Shown here: piece by piece, positions 1-8,211 of the stretch
How positions within the stretch are numbered: the first letter of the stretch is position 1
Layout: each line of letters opens with the position of its first letter
Source: Flavobacterium sp. KJJ
GTDB taxonomy: Bacteria; Bacteroidota; Bacteroidia; Flavobacteriales; Flavobacteriaceae
Assembly (NCBI RefSeq): GCF_000708595.2
Contig: NZ_JARP01000003.1
Coordinates: forward strand, 1-64,000
DNA: 64,000 bases
Direction: 5' to 3'
The notes under the pieces: model-generated
The model's input: the letters and a program-made list of their open reading frames with translations, nothing else
The model's database searches: none
Told to the model about the DNA's origin: nothing
Position numbers and translations under genes: made by a program

Positions 1-107
1 AGTATGTTAAGATATTTGCCCGTCGCGGGCAGTCTTAAAGGCGAAAGGCGAAAGTCCCAAGTGAAAACTTCAGACTTTACGGCCTCAGGCTTTAGACTTA
101 AAACCTT
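1..107. other. rRNA operon spacer upstream of 5S
   Basis: Noncoding sequence before the 5S gene, presumably the 23S-5S spacer, with 23S lying outside the window. It holds one perfect 6-bp hairpin at 17-31 (TGCCCG, loop TCG, CGGGCA), which could help pre-rRNA processing. I could not recognise a 23S 3' end in it. Confidence 0.6.
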
Positions 108-215
108 AAGGTGGTTATTGCGGCGGGGCTCACCTCTTCCCATCCCGAACAGAGTAGTTAAGCCCGCCTGCGCAGATGGTACTGCAGTTATGTGGGAGAG
201 TATGTCGTCGCCTTT
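108..215 (+). rRNA. rrf: 5S ribosomal RNA
   Basis: The conserved 5S core is present: the box around 141-160 containing CCCATCCCGAACAG, the stretch TTAAGCCCGCCTGCGC, and the 3' segment ATGTGGGAGAGTATGTCGTC. The ends were set by helix I: bases 108-115 pair with 207-214 using two G-T wobbles and mostly Watson-Crick pairs. The length of about 108 nt is usual for 5S. It is the last gene of an rRNA operon and is followed at once by a terminator. Confidence 0.95.
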
Positions 216-220
216 CTTTG

Positions 221-252
221 AAAACCCTGTCCAGTCCGGACAGGGTTTTTTC
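221..252 (+). terminator. Rho-independent terminator of the rRNA operon
   Basis: A 9-bp GC-rich stem (ACCCTGTCC at 224-232 with GGACAGGGT at 238-246) and a 5-nt loop is followed by a T run. It lies 6 nt after the 5S 3' end. Confidence 0.92.
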
Positions 253-522
253 GTTTTGCACACTCTTCTAAAAATAATGCCCTGAGAATACTTTATCATT
301 TACCATAAGAAATGAAGTTTTTGGAATTGAGCTGGTATTATCTAAAATAATATTGAATCGAATAGCGGGTATATTGCCCATAAAAATGAATATGGAAAAA
401 CTGCTTTTCAGTTTGTTTGGTTGAGGGTTAAATTTTTATAATAGAAAGAAAATAAATTTATATTAGCAAAACCAAAATCAACCTAAAAGTAAACCTTATA
501 CTAAATAGATTTAAAACTTGAC
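253..522. other. Intergenic region after rRNA operon
   Basis: AT-rich sequence between the rRNA terminator and the next possible gene. I see no stable hairpin, repeat or coding signal in it. Confidence 0.5.
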
Positions 523-801
523 TTGAAAATTGCCTTAAATATTCATTATTTTCTTTTGTTGTATTTCATTATTGATCCCATTCATCTTCATTTTACTTTA
601 GCAGATACGTACGATCCCAAACCTGGAACTGTTTTTATGTTTACTATTTGTATCGTTATTTTTTTATGGAGTAATTATTATGGGTTACTTAGAATATATA
701 AAAAAATTGAAGAAGAAAACAGTTATGATTCTAAACTTGCACTCGGAACGGCGTTATTGCCTACTGTTTTTTATGGTAAAATAAGTTTTAATAAAAAATA
801 A
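523..801 (+). CDS. Small hypothetical membrane protein
   Basis: A 92-codon frame opening on TTG, the only usable start after the in-frame stop at 502-504. The product would have two hydrophobic stretches (about residues 4-18 and 36-52) separated by an acidic/proline segment around DTYDPKPG, then a charged helix with IYKKIEEE. No family is recognised. The size and the pair of membrane segments resemble small uncharacterised membrane proteins of Flavobacterium. The rare start and lack of a clear ribosome site make it uncertain, and it may be a fragment or not translated. Confidence 0.35.
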   Translation: MKIALNIHYFLLLYFIIDPIHLHFTLADTYDPKPGTVFMFTICIVIFLWSNYYGLLRIYKKIEEENSYDSKLALGTALLPTVFYGKISFNKK

Positions 802-853
802 GAACTGTCTCAAATCCAATTTAAAATTTTCAGTTATAATTTAAACTACTATT

Positions 854-1357
854 ATGATATTAGCTTTTGATACGTATTATTTTGATGGGAAGGCAAAAAC
901 TGTCTGTCTTGAATTTACAGAATGGAACCAAAGTAAAAACTTTAAAATTCACACCGAAATAATCGATAATGTCGAAGAGTATATTCCGGGAGAATTCTAT
1001 AAAAGAGAGTTGCCTTGTATTATCAGTTTGCTAAATCAATTCGATTTAAAAAATATCGAAGCCATTATTGTAGATGGTTTTGTGTATCTAGATGATGAAA
1101 AGAGATATGGTTTGGGCGGACATTTATATGAGAAGTTAAACAAGGAAGTTCCGATAATTGGGGTGGCTAAAACAAATTTTGCTTCAATTGAAAAAGATAA
1201 AAAAAGTTTGTTTAGAGGCGAAAGTGTAAAACCTTTGTATGTTACTGCAATTGGAATTGAATTAGAAAATGCTTTTCAGAAAATAGAAAGTATGGCGGGC
1301 GAATTTAGAATTCCAACGTTGCTGAAAGAAATGGATCGTTTGACGAAGGAAATATAA
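854..1357 (+). CDS. nfi: Endonuclease V family protein
   Basis: Endonuclease V nicks DNA near deaminated bases such as inosine, and in some organisms cuts inosine-containing RNA. The family's acidic metal-binding residues can be placed: Asp6 in the first strand (LAFDTYYF), Glu52 in the YIPGEFYKRELP motif, and Asp74 in IVDGFVYL. The downstream GLGGHL and PIIGVAKT motifs also fit. At 167 residues it is shorter than the roughly 220-residue E. coli enzyme, as in the compact versions I know from Bacteroidetes. It is monocistronic, and activity is inferred from motifs only. Confidence 0.8.
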   Translation: MILAFDTYYFDGKAKTVCLEFTEWNQSKNFKIHTEIIDNVEEYIPGEFYKRELPCIISLLNQFDLKNIEAIIVDGFVYLDDEKRYGLGGHLYEKLNKEVPIIGVAKTNFASIEKDKKSLFRGESVKPLYVTAIGIELENAFQKIESMAGEFRIPTLLKEMDRLTKEI

Positions 1358-1434
1358 TTAAGGATATAGTGATTTTAATCTCAAATAAAATTATTATTTA
1401 TTTAGTATATTTATTCAACTAAAAAACTAAAATT

Positions 1435-1857
1435 ATGGAAGAACCAAAAAATCAAGCAAACAATTCAAATCCGTATGTTGAGCCAAAAGTAACAGGAATT
1501 GGAGGTGTTTTCTTTTTTTCAGATAATTTACAAGAAACAAAAGACTGGTATGCTAAAAATTTAGGATTTGAAATTAGTGACTGGGGTTCGTCGAGTTTTG
1601 AATCCAGAAATATTGACAGGCCCGAAGAAATAAATTCTCTTCAGTGGTGTCCTTTCAAAAAAGGAGATGAATATTTTTCTCCGTCTAAAAAAGATTTTAT
1701 GATTAATTACCGAGTTCAAAATATGGAAGGACTTTTAATCAAACTCAAAGAAAACGGAGTAACCATATTAGACGACATTGCAACTTATGACTATGGAAAA
1801 TTTGTTCATATTATGGATGCAGAAGGTAATAAAATTGAACTTTGGGAGCCTAAATAA
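1435..1857 (+). CDS. VOC (glyoxalase/bleomycin resistance) family protein
   Basis: A 140-residue protein with one vicinal-oxygen-chelate module. The N-terminal strand VTGIGGVFFFSDN leads into the helix ETKDWYAKNLGF, a very typical VOC opening. The C-terminal half has the second beta-alpha-beta-beta unit ending in GNKIELWEP, where the Glu of IELWEP is the usual metal-ligand position. VOC proteins act as dimers in isomerisation, dioxygenation or drug binding; the substrate cannot be told here. The ATG at 1435 is preceded by an A-rich stretch, as is common in Bacteroidota. Confidence 0.8.
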   Translation: MEEPKNQANNSNPYVEPKVTGIGGVFFFSDNLQETKDWYAKNLGFEISDWGSSSFESRNIDRPEEINSLQWCPFKKGDEYFSPSKKDFMINYRVQNMEGLLIKLKENGVTILDDIATYDYGKFVHIMDAEGNKIELWEPK

Positions 1858-1945
1858 AAAAGAATGATATTTTTCTTAAATTGTTGCAACTTAATAACAG
1901 GTAAATTGTAATTAAGCCCAGCTCAGAATAAGTTAAAAAGAACAA

Positions 1946-3397
1946 GTGAAAAAAGTGCACAAGAAAGAAAACTGGACTATTTGTTTAGAATGTAATGGAC
2001 GCGGAAAAAAAAGCAGAGGACTTAGCGATAAAACGCGACGTGAATATCAGAAAGCACTTGATCAATTTGAAAAAATAAAAGGTGTAGGTACAGCTCCAAT
2101 TCGTCCTAAAGGTCATCAATATACTTGTTTAAACTGTAGCGGATCTGGACTAATTCATTCAGCAATTTCTCCCTTGGCGGACACAGAAAACTATCCAAAT
2201 GTTGCCATTATTGGTGGTGGAATAGGAGGAGTGGCTTTGGCTGTGGCTTGTCTGCACCGTAAAATTCCCTTTACTCTTTATGAGCGCGATATTAATTTCG
2301 AAGCTCGTTCTCAAGGTTATGGGCTTACCTTACAGCAAGCAAGTAAAGCGATTGAGGGATTTGGTATTTTCTCGTTAGAAGAAGGAGTAGTTTCAACAAA
2401 GCATGTAGTTCATACTACAGAAGGAAAAGTGATTGGTGAATGGGGAATTAGAAAGTGGTTGGAGTCTGATGGAAAAACTTCGCAGAAACGTACAAATATT
2501 CATATTGCACGACAATCTCTGCGATTAGCATTGCTTGAACAACTGGGCGGGCAGGATGCTTTAAAGTGGGGACATCAGTTATTGGATTTTAAAGAAAGTG
2601 AAGAAGGAAGTCTTGATCTGAATTTTCAGGTGGACGATGAGATTAAAACCTTTAAAGCAGATCTTGTTGTTGGTGCCGATGGTATTAGAAGTTCGGTTCG
2701 AAGATTCATTATTGGTGAAGATATTACTCCTTTACGTTATCTAGATTGTATTGTAATTTTAGGCATTTGTCCTTTGAGTGGTCTTGAAAGTCTTAATGAT
2801 TCTTTATTAGACTCTGCTACGGTATTTCAAACTGCAAATGGCAATGAGCGTATCTATATGATGCCTTATACTTCAGACTCCATAATGTGGCAGCTTAGCT
2901 TTCCTATGAGAGAAGATGAGGCTAAAGAATTAAGCGCTAAAGGTTCTAACGCACTTAAAGAAGAAGCATGTCGCAGAACTCAGTGGCACGATCCTATTCC
3001 GCAAATTATAGAGGCAACTCAAGCAGCTCAAATTTCTGGTTATCCCGTTTATGATAGAGAATTACTTCGTTCAGAATTATTGCAGAAAGCTGGACAAGTA
3101 ACTCTAATAGGAGATGCTGCTCATCCCATGAGTCCATTTAAGGGGCAAGGAGCAAATCAGGCATTGCTGGATGCACTCATGCTGGCTAGAGGAATCTTAA
3201 AAGGATGCAGACCTTCATCTCAATGGAGAAAAATTGGATTAAGAGAAAGTGTTTTAAATGAGTTTGAATCGGAAATGTTAGAAAGAAGTGCTGTAAAAGT
3301 GAAAGATTCTGCAGATGCGGCTGCGTTTTTGCATTCTGAAATCGTACTTCATGAAGGTGATGAGCCAAGAGGAAGGTGTTTAAAGAAAAAAGGATAA
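1946..3397 (+). CDS. FAD-dependent monooxygenase with N-terminal four-Cys module
   Basis: A PHBH-fold flavin monooxygenase of 483 residues. The dinucleotide fold is GGGIGG at 90-95, followed by LYERD. The motif GADGIRSSVRR and the C-terminal FAD motif GDAAHPMSPFKGQGANQAL are intact. Residues 1-70 precede the oxidoreductase and carry two CxxC knuckles (Cys13/Cys16 and Cys61/Cys64), each continuing as NGRG or SGSG, which resembles half of a DnaJ-type zinc finger. The start is GTG: an in-frame TAA at 1934 excludes any longer frame, and the knuckles argue against a later start. The substrate is unknown; related enzymes hydroxylate aromatic compounds or antibiotics. A terminator follows. Confidence 0.85.
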   Translation: MKKVHKKENWTICLECNGRGKKSRGLSDKTRREYQKALDQFEKIKGVGTAPIRPKGHQYTCLNCSGSGLIHSAISPLADTENYPNVAIIGGGIGGVALAVACLHRKIPFTLYERDINFEARSQGYGLTLQQASKAIEGFGIFSLEEGVVSTKHVVHTTEGKVIGEWGIRKWLESDGKTSQKRTNIHIARQSLRLALLEQLGGQDALKWGHQLLDFKESEEGSLDLNFQVDDEIKTFKADLVVGADGIRSSVRRFIIGEDITPLRYLDCIVILGICPLSGLESLNDSLLDSATVFQTANGNERIYMMPYTSDSIMWQLSFPMREDEAKELSAKGSNALKEEACRRTQWHDPIPQIIEATQAAQISGYPVYDRELLRSELLQKAGQVTLIGDAAHPMSPFKGQGANQALLDALMLARGILKGCRPSSQWRKIGLRESVLNEFESEMLERSAVKVKDSADAAAFLHSEIVLHEGDEPRGRCLKKKG

Positions 3398-3408
3398 TAA
3401 ATATTTTT

Positions 3409-3444
3409 AAATAAAGCTCTATTAGAAATAATAGAGCTTTATTT
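3409..3444 (+). terminator. Terminator after FAD monooxygenase
   Basis: A perfect 14-bp stem (3411-3424 with 3429-3442, containing AAAGCTCTATTA), a GAAA tetraloop and flanking A/T tracts lie 12 nt after the stop codon. Confidence 0.85.
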
Positions 3445-3749
3445 ATTTTCAGAAACTCTGGGTAAGGATTTTATATAATTATCTAACGAAATTTAAAAGG
3501 AGAGAAAATTTGCCAATGAAATTTATAAAACATTCTTGAAAAGTTACAAAACCAGATAAAATATTCCTTAGAAATAAGGAGTTGTTGAGATTATTCTATA
3601 TTGCAAAAAATATTGTATAAATCATAAGCATAAAAAAAACAACTAAATTCCAATTTAATGAAATTATCATTTTTGATCTTATTCTCTTTGACAGCTAAAG
3701 GGTTGCTGTTTAATTTTCGAATTAAATATTCTTAGAAAATTCAAAAGCA
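3445..3749. other. Gene-free intergenic region
   Basis: About 300 bp of AT-rich sequence between two terminators. I see no coding frame, repeat or structured RNA in it. Confidence 0.5.
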
Positions 3750-3785
3750 AAAAAAAAAACTCCTTAATTTCTTAAGGAGTTTTTT
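3750..3785. terminator. Bidirectional terminator next to tRNA-Val
   Basis: Stem AACTCCTTAA (3758-3767) with its complement at 3772-3781 and a TTTC loop. It has an A run on the left and a T run on the right, so it can work in both directions. For the minus-strand tRNA it begins just after the tRNA 3' end. Confidence 0.85.
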
Positions 3786-3786
3786 G

Positions 3787-3861
3787 TGGGCGATGAGGGG
3801 TTCGAACCCCCGACCCCCTCGGTGTAAACGAGGTGCTCTGAACCAGCTGAGCTAATCGCCC
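3787..3861 (-). tRNA. tRNA-Val (anticodon TAC)
   Basis: On the minus strand a full cloverleaf can be drawn. The acceptor arm GGGCGAT pairs with ATCGCCC. The D arm carries AGCTCAGCTGG. The anticodon stem CCTCG/CGAGG encloses the loop TTTACAC, giving anticodon TAC, which reads GTA valine codons. The T arm has GGTTCGAACCC. The discriminator base is A, and CCA is not encoded. The length is 75 nt. Confidence 0.97.
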
Positions 3862-4041
3862 TATTTTACTAGGTTGCTATCATTTTGTGATTGCGAGTGC
3901 AAATATACGCTAGTTTTCGAGTTCTGCAAAGAAAATCTTCGAAATATTTTAACTTTTTTTAAGAACTGATATATCTTGCTGGCATTGAATTTATTATAAA
4001 TCAATTTTTTGAACTTTTTTGGGCAAATATACTTTTAGTTA

Positions 4042-5265
4042 TTACAAAGGTAATTCTGCAACAACAAAAGTGCTTCCGCCAATGTAAATAAAATCATTTT
4101 CTTTGGCGTTTTTCTTCGCAGCAGAGAATGCACTTTCGACCGAATTGTATTTTTCTCCTGTCAAATCATATTTTTTTGCAGTTTCTTTTAGTATTTCGGT
4201 TTCTAAGCCTCTGGCAGAATTTGGCCTGCAAAAATAATATTGTGCTTTTTTAGGAAAGAGCGGTAAAATCGAATCCAAGTCTTTATCATTTACGACTCCT
4301 AGAACAATATGCAGATTTTCAAAAGTTTCTTTCTGAATCTGATTCATAACAACTGCCAGTCCATGTTTGTTGTGTGCAGTGTCACAAATAATCTTAGGGC
4401 TTTCTCCAAGTTGTTGCCATCTTCCCTGCAAACCTGTATTTTTTACCACTTTTAACAAACCCGTTTTTAGATTTTTATCAGAGACTTTAAATTCAGTTTT
4501 TGCATTCAAAACTGCAATCGTTTGCTGCAGTGTTTTTTTATTATGAAATTGATAATCTCCAATTAGATCTGATGGGTAAACTTCTGAAATTAAATCCGAA
4601 GCAAAATAGATGGGAGCTTTGTTTTCCTCGGCTTTAGCCAAAAAAACAGGCTGTGTTTCAGTTGTATATTCGCCAATAACAACTGGAACATTAGGTTTAA
4701 TAATTCCGGCTTTTTCGCCTGCAATTGCTGTGGGCGTATTTCCTAAAAACTGCGTATGATCCAAATCGATGTTTGTAATAACAGAAACCAAAGGCGTAAT
4801 AATATTGGTAGCATCTAATCTTCCCCCTAAACCTACTTCAATAATGGCGATGTCTACTTTTTCTGAAACAAAATAATCAAAAGCCAAACCCACAGACATT
4901 TCGAAGAAACTCATATCATTTGCTTCAAAAAAACTTTTGTGTTTTGCTACAAATTCAATAACAAAATCTTCTGAAATTTCTTCTCCGTTAATTTTAATTC
5001 GTTCTCTAAAATCTTTTAAATGTGGAGAAGTGTACAAGCCAACTTTATATCCCGATTCCTGCAAAACCGAAGCCAGCATATGCGAAGTAGAACCCTTTCC
5101 GTTTGTGCCCGCAACGTGTATGCATTTGAGCTTATTTTGCGGATTATCAAGATGTGCCGCCAATACTTTAATATTGGTTAAATCTTCTTTGTAAGCAGAG
5201 GCTCCTTGAAGCTGATACATTGGAAGTTGATTAAACATCCAATTTGTGGTTTCTTGATAGTTCAT
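4042..5265 (-). CDS. folC: Bifunctional folylpolyglutamate/dihydrofolate synthase
   Basis: An ATP-dependent ligase that adds glutamate to dihydropteroate and/or tetrahydrofolate in the cytoplasm. The Mur-ligase P-loop GTNGKGS lies at residues 53-59, followed by the family motif LYTSPHLKDFRERI. A central IIEVGLGGRLDATNII block and the substrate region with DLDHTQFLG are intact. The C-terminal domain has IICDTAHNKHGL. At 407 residues it is full length. It is divergent from exbB, with 131 bp between the starts. Confidence 0.95.
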   Translation of the reverse strand: MNYQETTNWMFNQLPMYQLQGASAYKEDLTNIKVLAAHLDNPQNKLKCIHVAGTNGKGSTSHMLASVLQESGYKVGLYTSPHLKDFRERIKINGEEISEDFVIEFVAKHKSFFEANDMSFFEMSVGLAFDYFVSEKVDIAIIEVGLGGRLDATNIITPLVSVITNIDLDHTQFLGNTPTAIAGEKAGIIKPNVPVVIGEYTTETQPVFLAKAEENKAPIYFASDLISEVYPSDLIGDYQFHNKKTLQQTIAVLNAKTEFKVSDKNLKTGLLKVVKNTGLQGRWQQLGESPKIICDTAHNKHGLAVVMNQIQKETFENLHIVLGVVNDKDLDSILPLFPKKAQYYFCRPNSARGLETEILKETAKKYDLTGEKYNSVESAFSAAKKNAKENDFIYIGGSTFVVAELPL

Positions 5266-5396
5266 TTATTTTGGATAAAATAGTTGTAGATTGAAATAAT
5301 TTCCGATTTTTTTAGTTTTATATTACAGCGAAAATTATCTTTATTGCAAATTTCAAATATTTTTTAGAATTAATTATTAAAAACCAGAATTAATAT

Positions 5397-6092
5397 ATGT
5401 TTAGTTTTATTCAATTACAAACAGACACCATTGCAAAGGCCGCATCTAACGTAGTTATCGAAAAAATTGCACCAAATACTGAAATCTCAGTTTTAGATTT
5501 TATCTTAAAGGGAGGTTTTTTTCTTATCCCAATCGCACTTTTGCTCTTTTATACTATTTATGTAATTTTTGAACGTTATTTATATATTAAAACTGCTTCG
5601 AAAATTGATCCTAGATTGATAAAAGATGTTGGAGATAAATTAAATTCTGGAAATATAGAATTGGCAAGAACAATTGTAGAAAGAAGTGATACTGCGGCTG
5701 GAAATATTTTGAAAGAAGGTGTTTTGGTAATTGGAAGACCAATTGCAGAAATTGAATCAAACATGGACCGCGCAGCTGATATTGAAATTGGCGAAATGGA
5801 AAGACGCTTAGGTCATCTCGGACTTATCGCAGGTATTGCACCAACTTTAGGTTTCATCGGAACTATTTCTGGGGTTATTAAGATTTTTTACAGCATTTCG
5901 GTTACCGAGAATATTAGTATCGGAAATATTTCCGGAGGTTTATATGAAAAAATGATCAGTTCTGGTTCTGGACTTATTGTAGGTATTATTGCTTATAGCG
6001 CGTACCACTTATTAAACGGAAAAATAGATGATTTTGCTTTAAAAATTCAGAAACAAATATTAGAATTTGTTAATATAATTCAAAGATCGTAA
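5397..6092 (+). CDS. exbB: MotA/TolQ/ExbB proton channel family protein
   Basis: Inner-membrane subunit of the ExbB-ExbD motor that powers TonB-dependent outer-membrane transport. The first membrane helix is at about 34-57 (GGFFLIPIALLLFYTIYV). A long cytoplasmic part follows, with NMDRAADIEIGEMERRL, then two further helices containing GLIAGIAPTLGFIGTISG and GSGLIVGIIAYSAYHLL, the conserved channel segment. It is 231 residues long with a 3-bp gap to exbD, so the two are co-transcribed. Confidence 0.92.
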   Translation: MFSFIQLQTDTIAKAASNVVIEKIAPNTEISVLDFILKGGFFLIPIALLLFYTIYVIFERYLYIKTASKIDPRLIKDVGDKLNSGNIELARTIVERSDTAAGNILKEGVLVIGRPIAEIESNMDRAADIEIGEMERRLGHLGLIAGIAPTLGFIGTISGVIKIFYSISVTENISIGNISGGLYEKMISSGSGLIVGIIAYSAYHLLNGKIDDFALKIQKQILEFVNIIQRS

Positions 6093-6095
6093 GGT

Positions 6096-6491
6096 ATGTC
6101 TATCAAGAGAAAAAGAAGGTTTCATGCCGAAGTAGCGACTTCATCGTTAAGTGATATTATGTTTTTCTTGCTGTTGTTTTTCCTTATTATTTCAACGCTT
6201 GCAAATCCTAATGTTATAAAAATGACTTTGCCGAAAGCGAAATCAAATGAAAAAACAAACAAACAGCTGATCAGTTTATCAGTTACCGAAGATAAAAAAT
6301 TCTATATCGACAAAGAGCCAGTTGAGTTCGAAAATTTAGAAACTAGCTTGATGGCTAAAATAGGGGCAGATAAAGAACAAACCGTTGTAGTTCGAATTCC
6401 GTTTAATTTGCAAGTACAAGATTTAGTCGATGTACTGCAAATAGGAGTAAAGAACAACCTGAAATTTGTAATTGCCACGAGCCCGAAGTAA
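6096..6491 (+). CDS. exbD: ExbD/TolR family biopolymer transport protein
   Basis: Partner of ExbB. It has a short basic N-terminus, one membrane helix (about 21-38) entered through the conserved acidic residue Asp20 in SLSDIMFF, which is the proton-carrying position of ExbD, and a periplasmic domain of about 90 residues. At 131 residues it has normal size. The stop is followed 16 nt later by a very long palindrome that probably ends the transcript. Confidence 0.92.
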   Translation: MSIKRKRRFHAEVATSSLSDIMFFLLLFFLIISTLANPNVIKMTLPKAKSNEKTNKQLISLSVTEDKKFYIDKEPVEFENLETSLMAKIGADKEQTVVVRIPFNLQVQDLVDVLQIGVKNNLKFVIATSPK

Positions 6492-6501
6492 ACGATCATT
6501 A

Positions 6502-6614
6502 GGGCGTGACCACAATAAAAAAATGGGCCAATCAGCACAACGTTGATTCGCCCATTTTTTTATTGTGGTCGGGCTATCCGCGCTACTTCGGTAGCCAGCT
6601 CCTATACCTCACGC
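6502..6614. repeat. Structured dispersed repeat, copy 1, with long hairpin
   Basis: Begins GGGCGTGACC and resumes as GGTCGGGCTATCCGC, ending CCTCACGC; a second copy of the frame is at 23479. Between the two halves sits a perfect 21-bp inverted repeat (6508-6528 with 6550-6570) that includes runs of seven A and seven T, plus an inner 7-bp stem (6530-6536 with 6542-6548). The hairpin can act as a terminator for exbD and for anything transcribed towards it. Confidence 0.75.
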
Positions 6615-6703
6615 ATATAACACGATCTTACTCAATCATTGCAAAACGAAGCAAATCTCACAACAAAAAAGCAAACTATGCTTGAAATAGTAGGTAATCT
6701 TGC

Positions 6704-6799
6704 CATTTCGACCGAAGAGAGAAATCACACCGAAGACTCACAAACAAAAGTTAATCATCTGTTGCTTCTCTAGTGTGATTTCTCTCTTCGGTCGAAATG
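6704..6799. repeat. 27-bp inverted repeat, CATTTCGA family
   Basis: Perfect 27-bp arms at 6704-6730 and 6773-6799, starting CATTTCGACCGAAGAGAG, separated by 42 nt. A related element with the same CATTTCGA...GAAATCACAC words is at 24357-24478. No open frame, target duplication or transposase is seen, so it is a noncoding repeat. Confidence 0.8.
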
Positions 6800-6832
6800 A
6801 CAAACTAAACGAAATAAAATAAAATAAAATAA

Positions 6833-6874
6833 AATAAAAAGGCTTTCTAATATATTTCAAAAAGCCTTTTTTTA
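6833..6874. terminator. Bidirectional terminator between exbD and tonB-like gene
   Basis: Stem AAAAAGGCTTT (6836-6846) with its complement 6861-6871 and a 14-nt loop. The flanking A and T tracts make it usable in both directions. It is the expected end of the minus-strand TonB-like transcript. A short AAAAT tandem repeat lies directly upstream (about 6812-6835). Confidence 0.75.
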
Positions 6875-6902
6875 ATTTGTGAAAATCTGTGAAATTCGTG
6901 TC

Positions 6903-7874
6903 TTAATCCAAACTAAAATTATAAATAATTTTTCCTACTTGTTTGGCAGCAGCATTTGCATCTGCCGACCATTTTGTATTTAATGCGGCAATTTTGGCTT
7001 GTTCTAATAAACAACTTGCAGTATTGGTTGTTCCTTTTACACCAGCAGTAGCGCTTATAGTTTTTCCGTTTTGGTCAACGGTTACTTCAACAACTACTTT
7101 TCCTTCTTCGTTGCAGGTATATTTTGGTGGAGGTTTAGATAATGCTTTTCTGTTTCCTAATGAATATCCTGATCCACCGCCAGAACCGCCACCGCTTCCG
7201 GCGCCGTAACCGCTTCCTGTACCAATGCCATTTCCGGTTCCGTTTCCTCCGCCTGTTCCACCGCCAGAACCACCACTGCCGTAATAGCCATTTGATCCTA
7301 AACTTCCGTTCGCTTTTCCTTTATTTCCTGCCGCTTTATCATCTCCGTCTCCGCCTTTGTTAGATCCTTTTAAAATGCTCGATAAAGCATCATTTGTAGA
7401 ATTGGAAACTTTTGGTTTTTGAGGAACTGGTTTTGCTTCCGGTTTTACAATTGGAGTTGTTTTTTTAGGTTTTTCTTTTACAGGAATAATTACGTCTTCT
7501 TCAGTAGTCGTTGCATTTTCTTGAGTAATTGTAGCTTCTTCTGGAGTTGCTTTTGCAGGAGCTTGCTTAGTTTCGTTTTTTATTTCTAAAACTTCACTTT
7601 TGTAATTGGCTCCAGAACCTAAGTCGCTGTCTCCAAAATTTACTGTTACACCGCCACCACCTCCGCCACCGTCAGCAAGAGCAACATTGTTTTCTGGATT
7701 GTATGGTGGCCAAAAACGGATGAAAAACATTAATAAAATTAGTAAGCCACAAATAATGGTCGACATTATAAGAGATTTCTTTTTGTCAGAAAGCGAAGAA
7801 TTTAATATAGGGGCAAAAAGCAATCCGAAAAAAAGGAGTATAAGACGACTATTGTTTTTTAATGGCGAACTCAT
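6903..7874 (-). CDS. TonB-family energy transducer (divergent)
   Basis: One membrane helix (about residues 38-53, IICGLLILLMFFIRFW), then a periplasmic linker rich in Pro/Lys/Glu (PIVKPEAKPVPQKPK) and a long Gly/Ser tract at about 195-240. The C-terminal domain from about 250 has EGKVVVEVTVDQNGKTISA and ends in an IIYNFSLD strand, matching the TonB C-terminal pattern. This fits a protein bridging ExbBD to outer-membrane receptors. It faces exbBD tail to tail instead of following them. The N-terminal 30 residues look unlike a natural start, so a later start near SDKKKSLIM is possible. Confidence 0.72.
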   Translation of the reverse strand: MSSPLKNNSRLILLFFGLLFAPILNSSLSDKKKSLIMSTIICGLLILLMFFIRFWPPYNPENNVALADGGGGGGGVTVNFGDSDLGSGANYKSEVLEIKNETKQAPAKATPEEATITQENATTTEEDVIIPVKEKPKKTTPIVKPEAKPVPQKPKVSNSTNDALSSILKGSNKGGDGDDKAAGNKGKANGSLGSNGYYGSGGSGGGTGGGNGTGNGIGTGSGYGAGSGGGSGGGSGYSLGNRKALSKPPPKYTCNEEGKVVVEVTVDQNGKTISATAGVKGTTNTASCLLEQAKIAALNTKWSADANAAAKQVGKIIYNFSLD

Positions 7875-8162
7875 TATTGTATAAATTTATTATATGATTT
7901 AAACGTTTAAAAGTAGTAAAAATTGTTTACAATGAAAGAGAGAATTTAACCGCAAAGTTCGAAGGTTTAAACAAGTGACGCTAAATTATTTCTTGCAAAG
8001 TCGCAGAGCCACAAAGTTTTTCTTTTAAGTTTTCTTTGTAACGCAATTTGCAGTTCGAAAGGAACATATTATAAAGCGGGATTTTAGTCTAATTTACTTG
8101 TAGCGATCGCAAAGCTATAGGAAACTTTGCATAAACCTTTGTTGACTTTTACGGTTAAATAA
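7875..8162. other. Intergenic region with degenerate repeats
   Basis: About 290 bp with no coding frame. It contains imperfect copies of words such as ACCGCAAAGTTCG, GCAAAGTCGCAGAGCC and GCAAAGCTATAGG, the type of low-complexity intergenic sequence that recurs in Flavobacterium. Confidence 0.45.
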
Positions 8163-8192
8163 AAAAAGCGAGCTAAAAATTAGCCCGCTTAG
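8163..8192 (-). terminator. Terminator of Glu/Leu dehydrogenase gene
   Basis: On the minus strand a stem AAGCGGGCTA/TAGCTCGCTT (one mismatch) with a short A/T loop is followed by T7. It lies 20 nt past the stop codon. Confidence 0.7.
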
Positions 8193-8211
8193 AAATGAAA
8201 GTATAAAAAAA

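Noticed and set aside
4..285. 93-codon open frame across the 5S gene
   Set aside because: It overlaps the 5S rRNA and its terminator completely; the frame is a by-product of GC-rich rRNA sequence.
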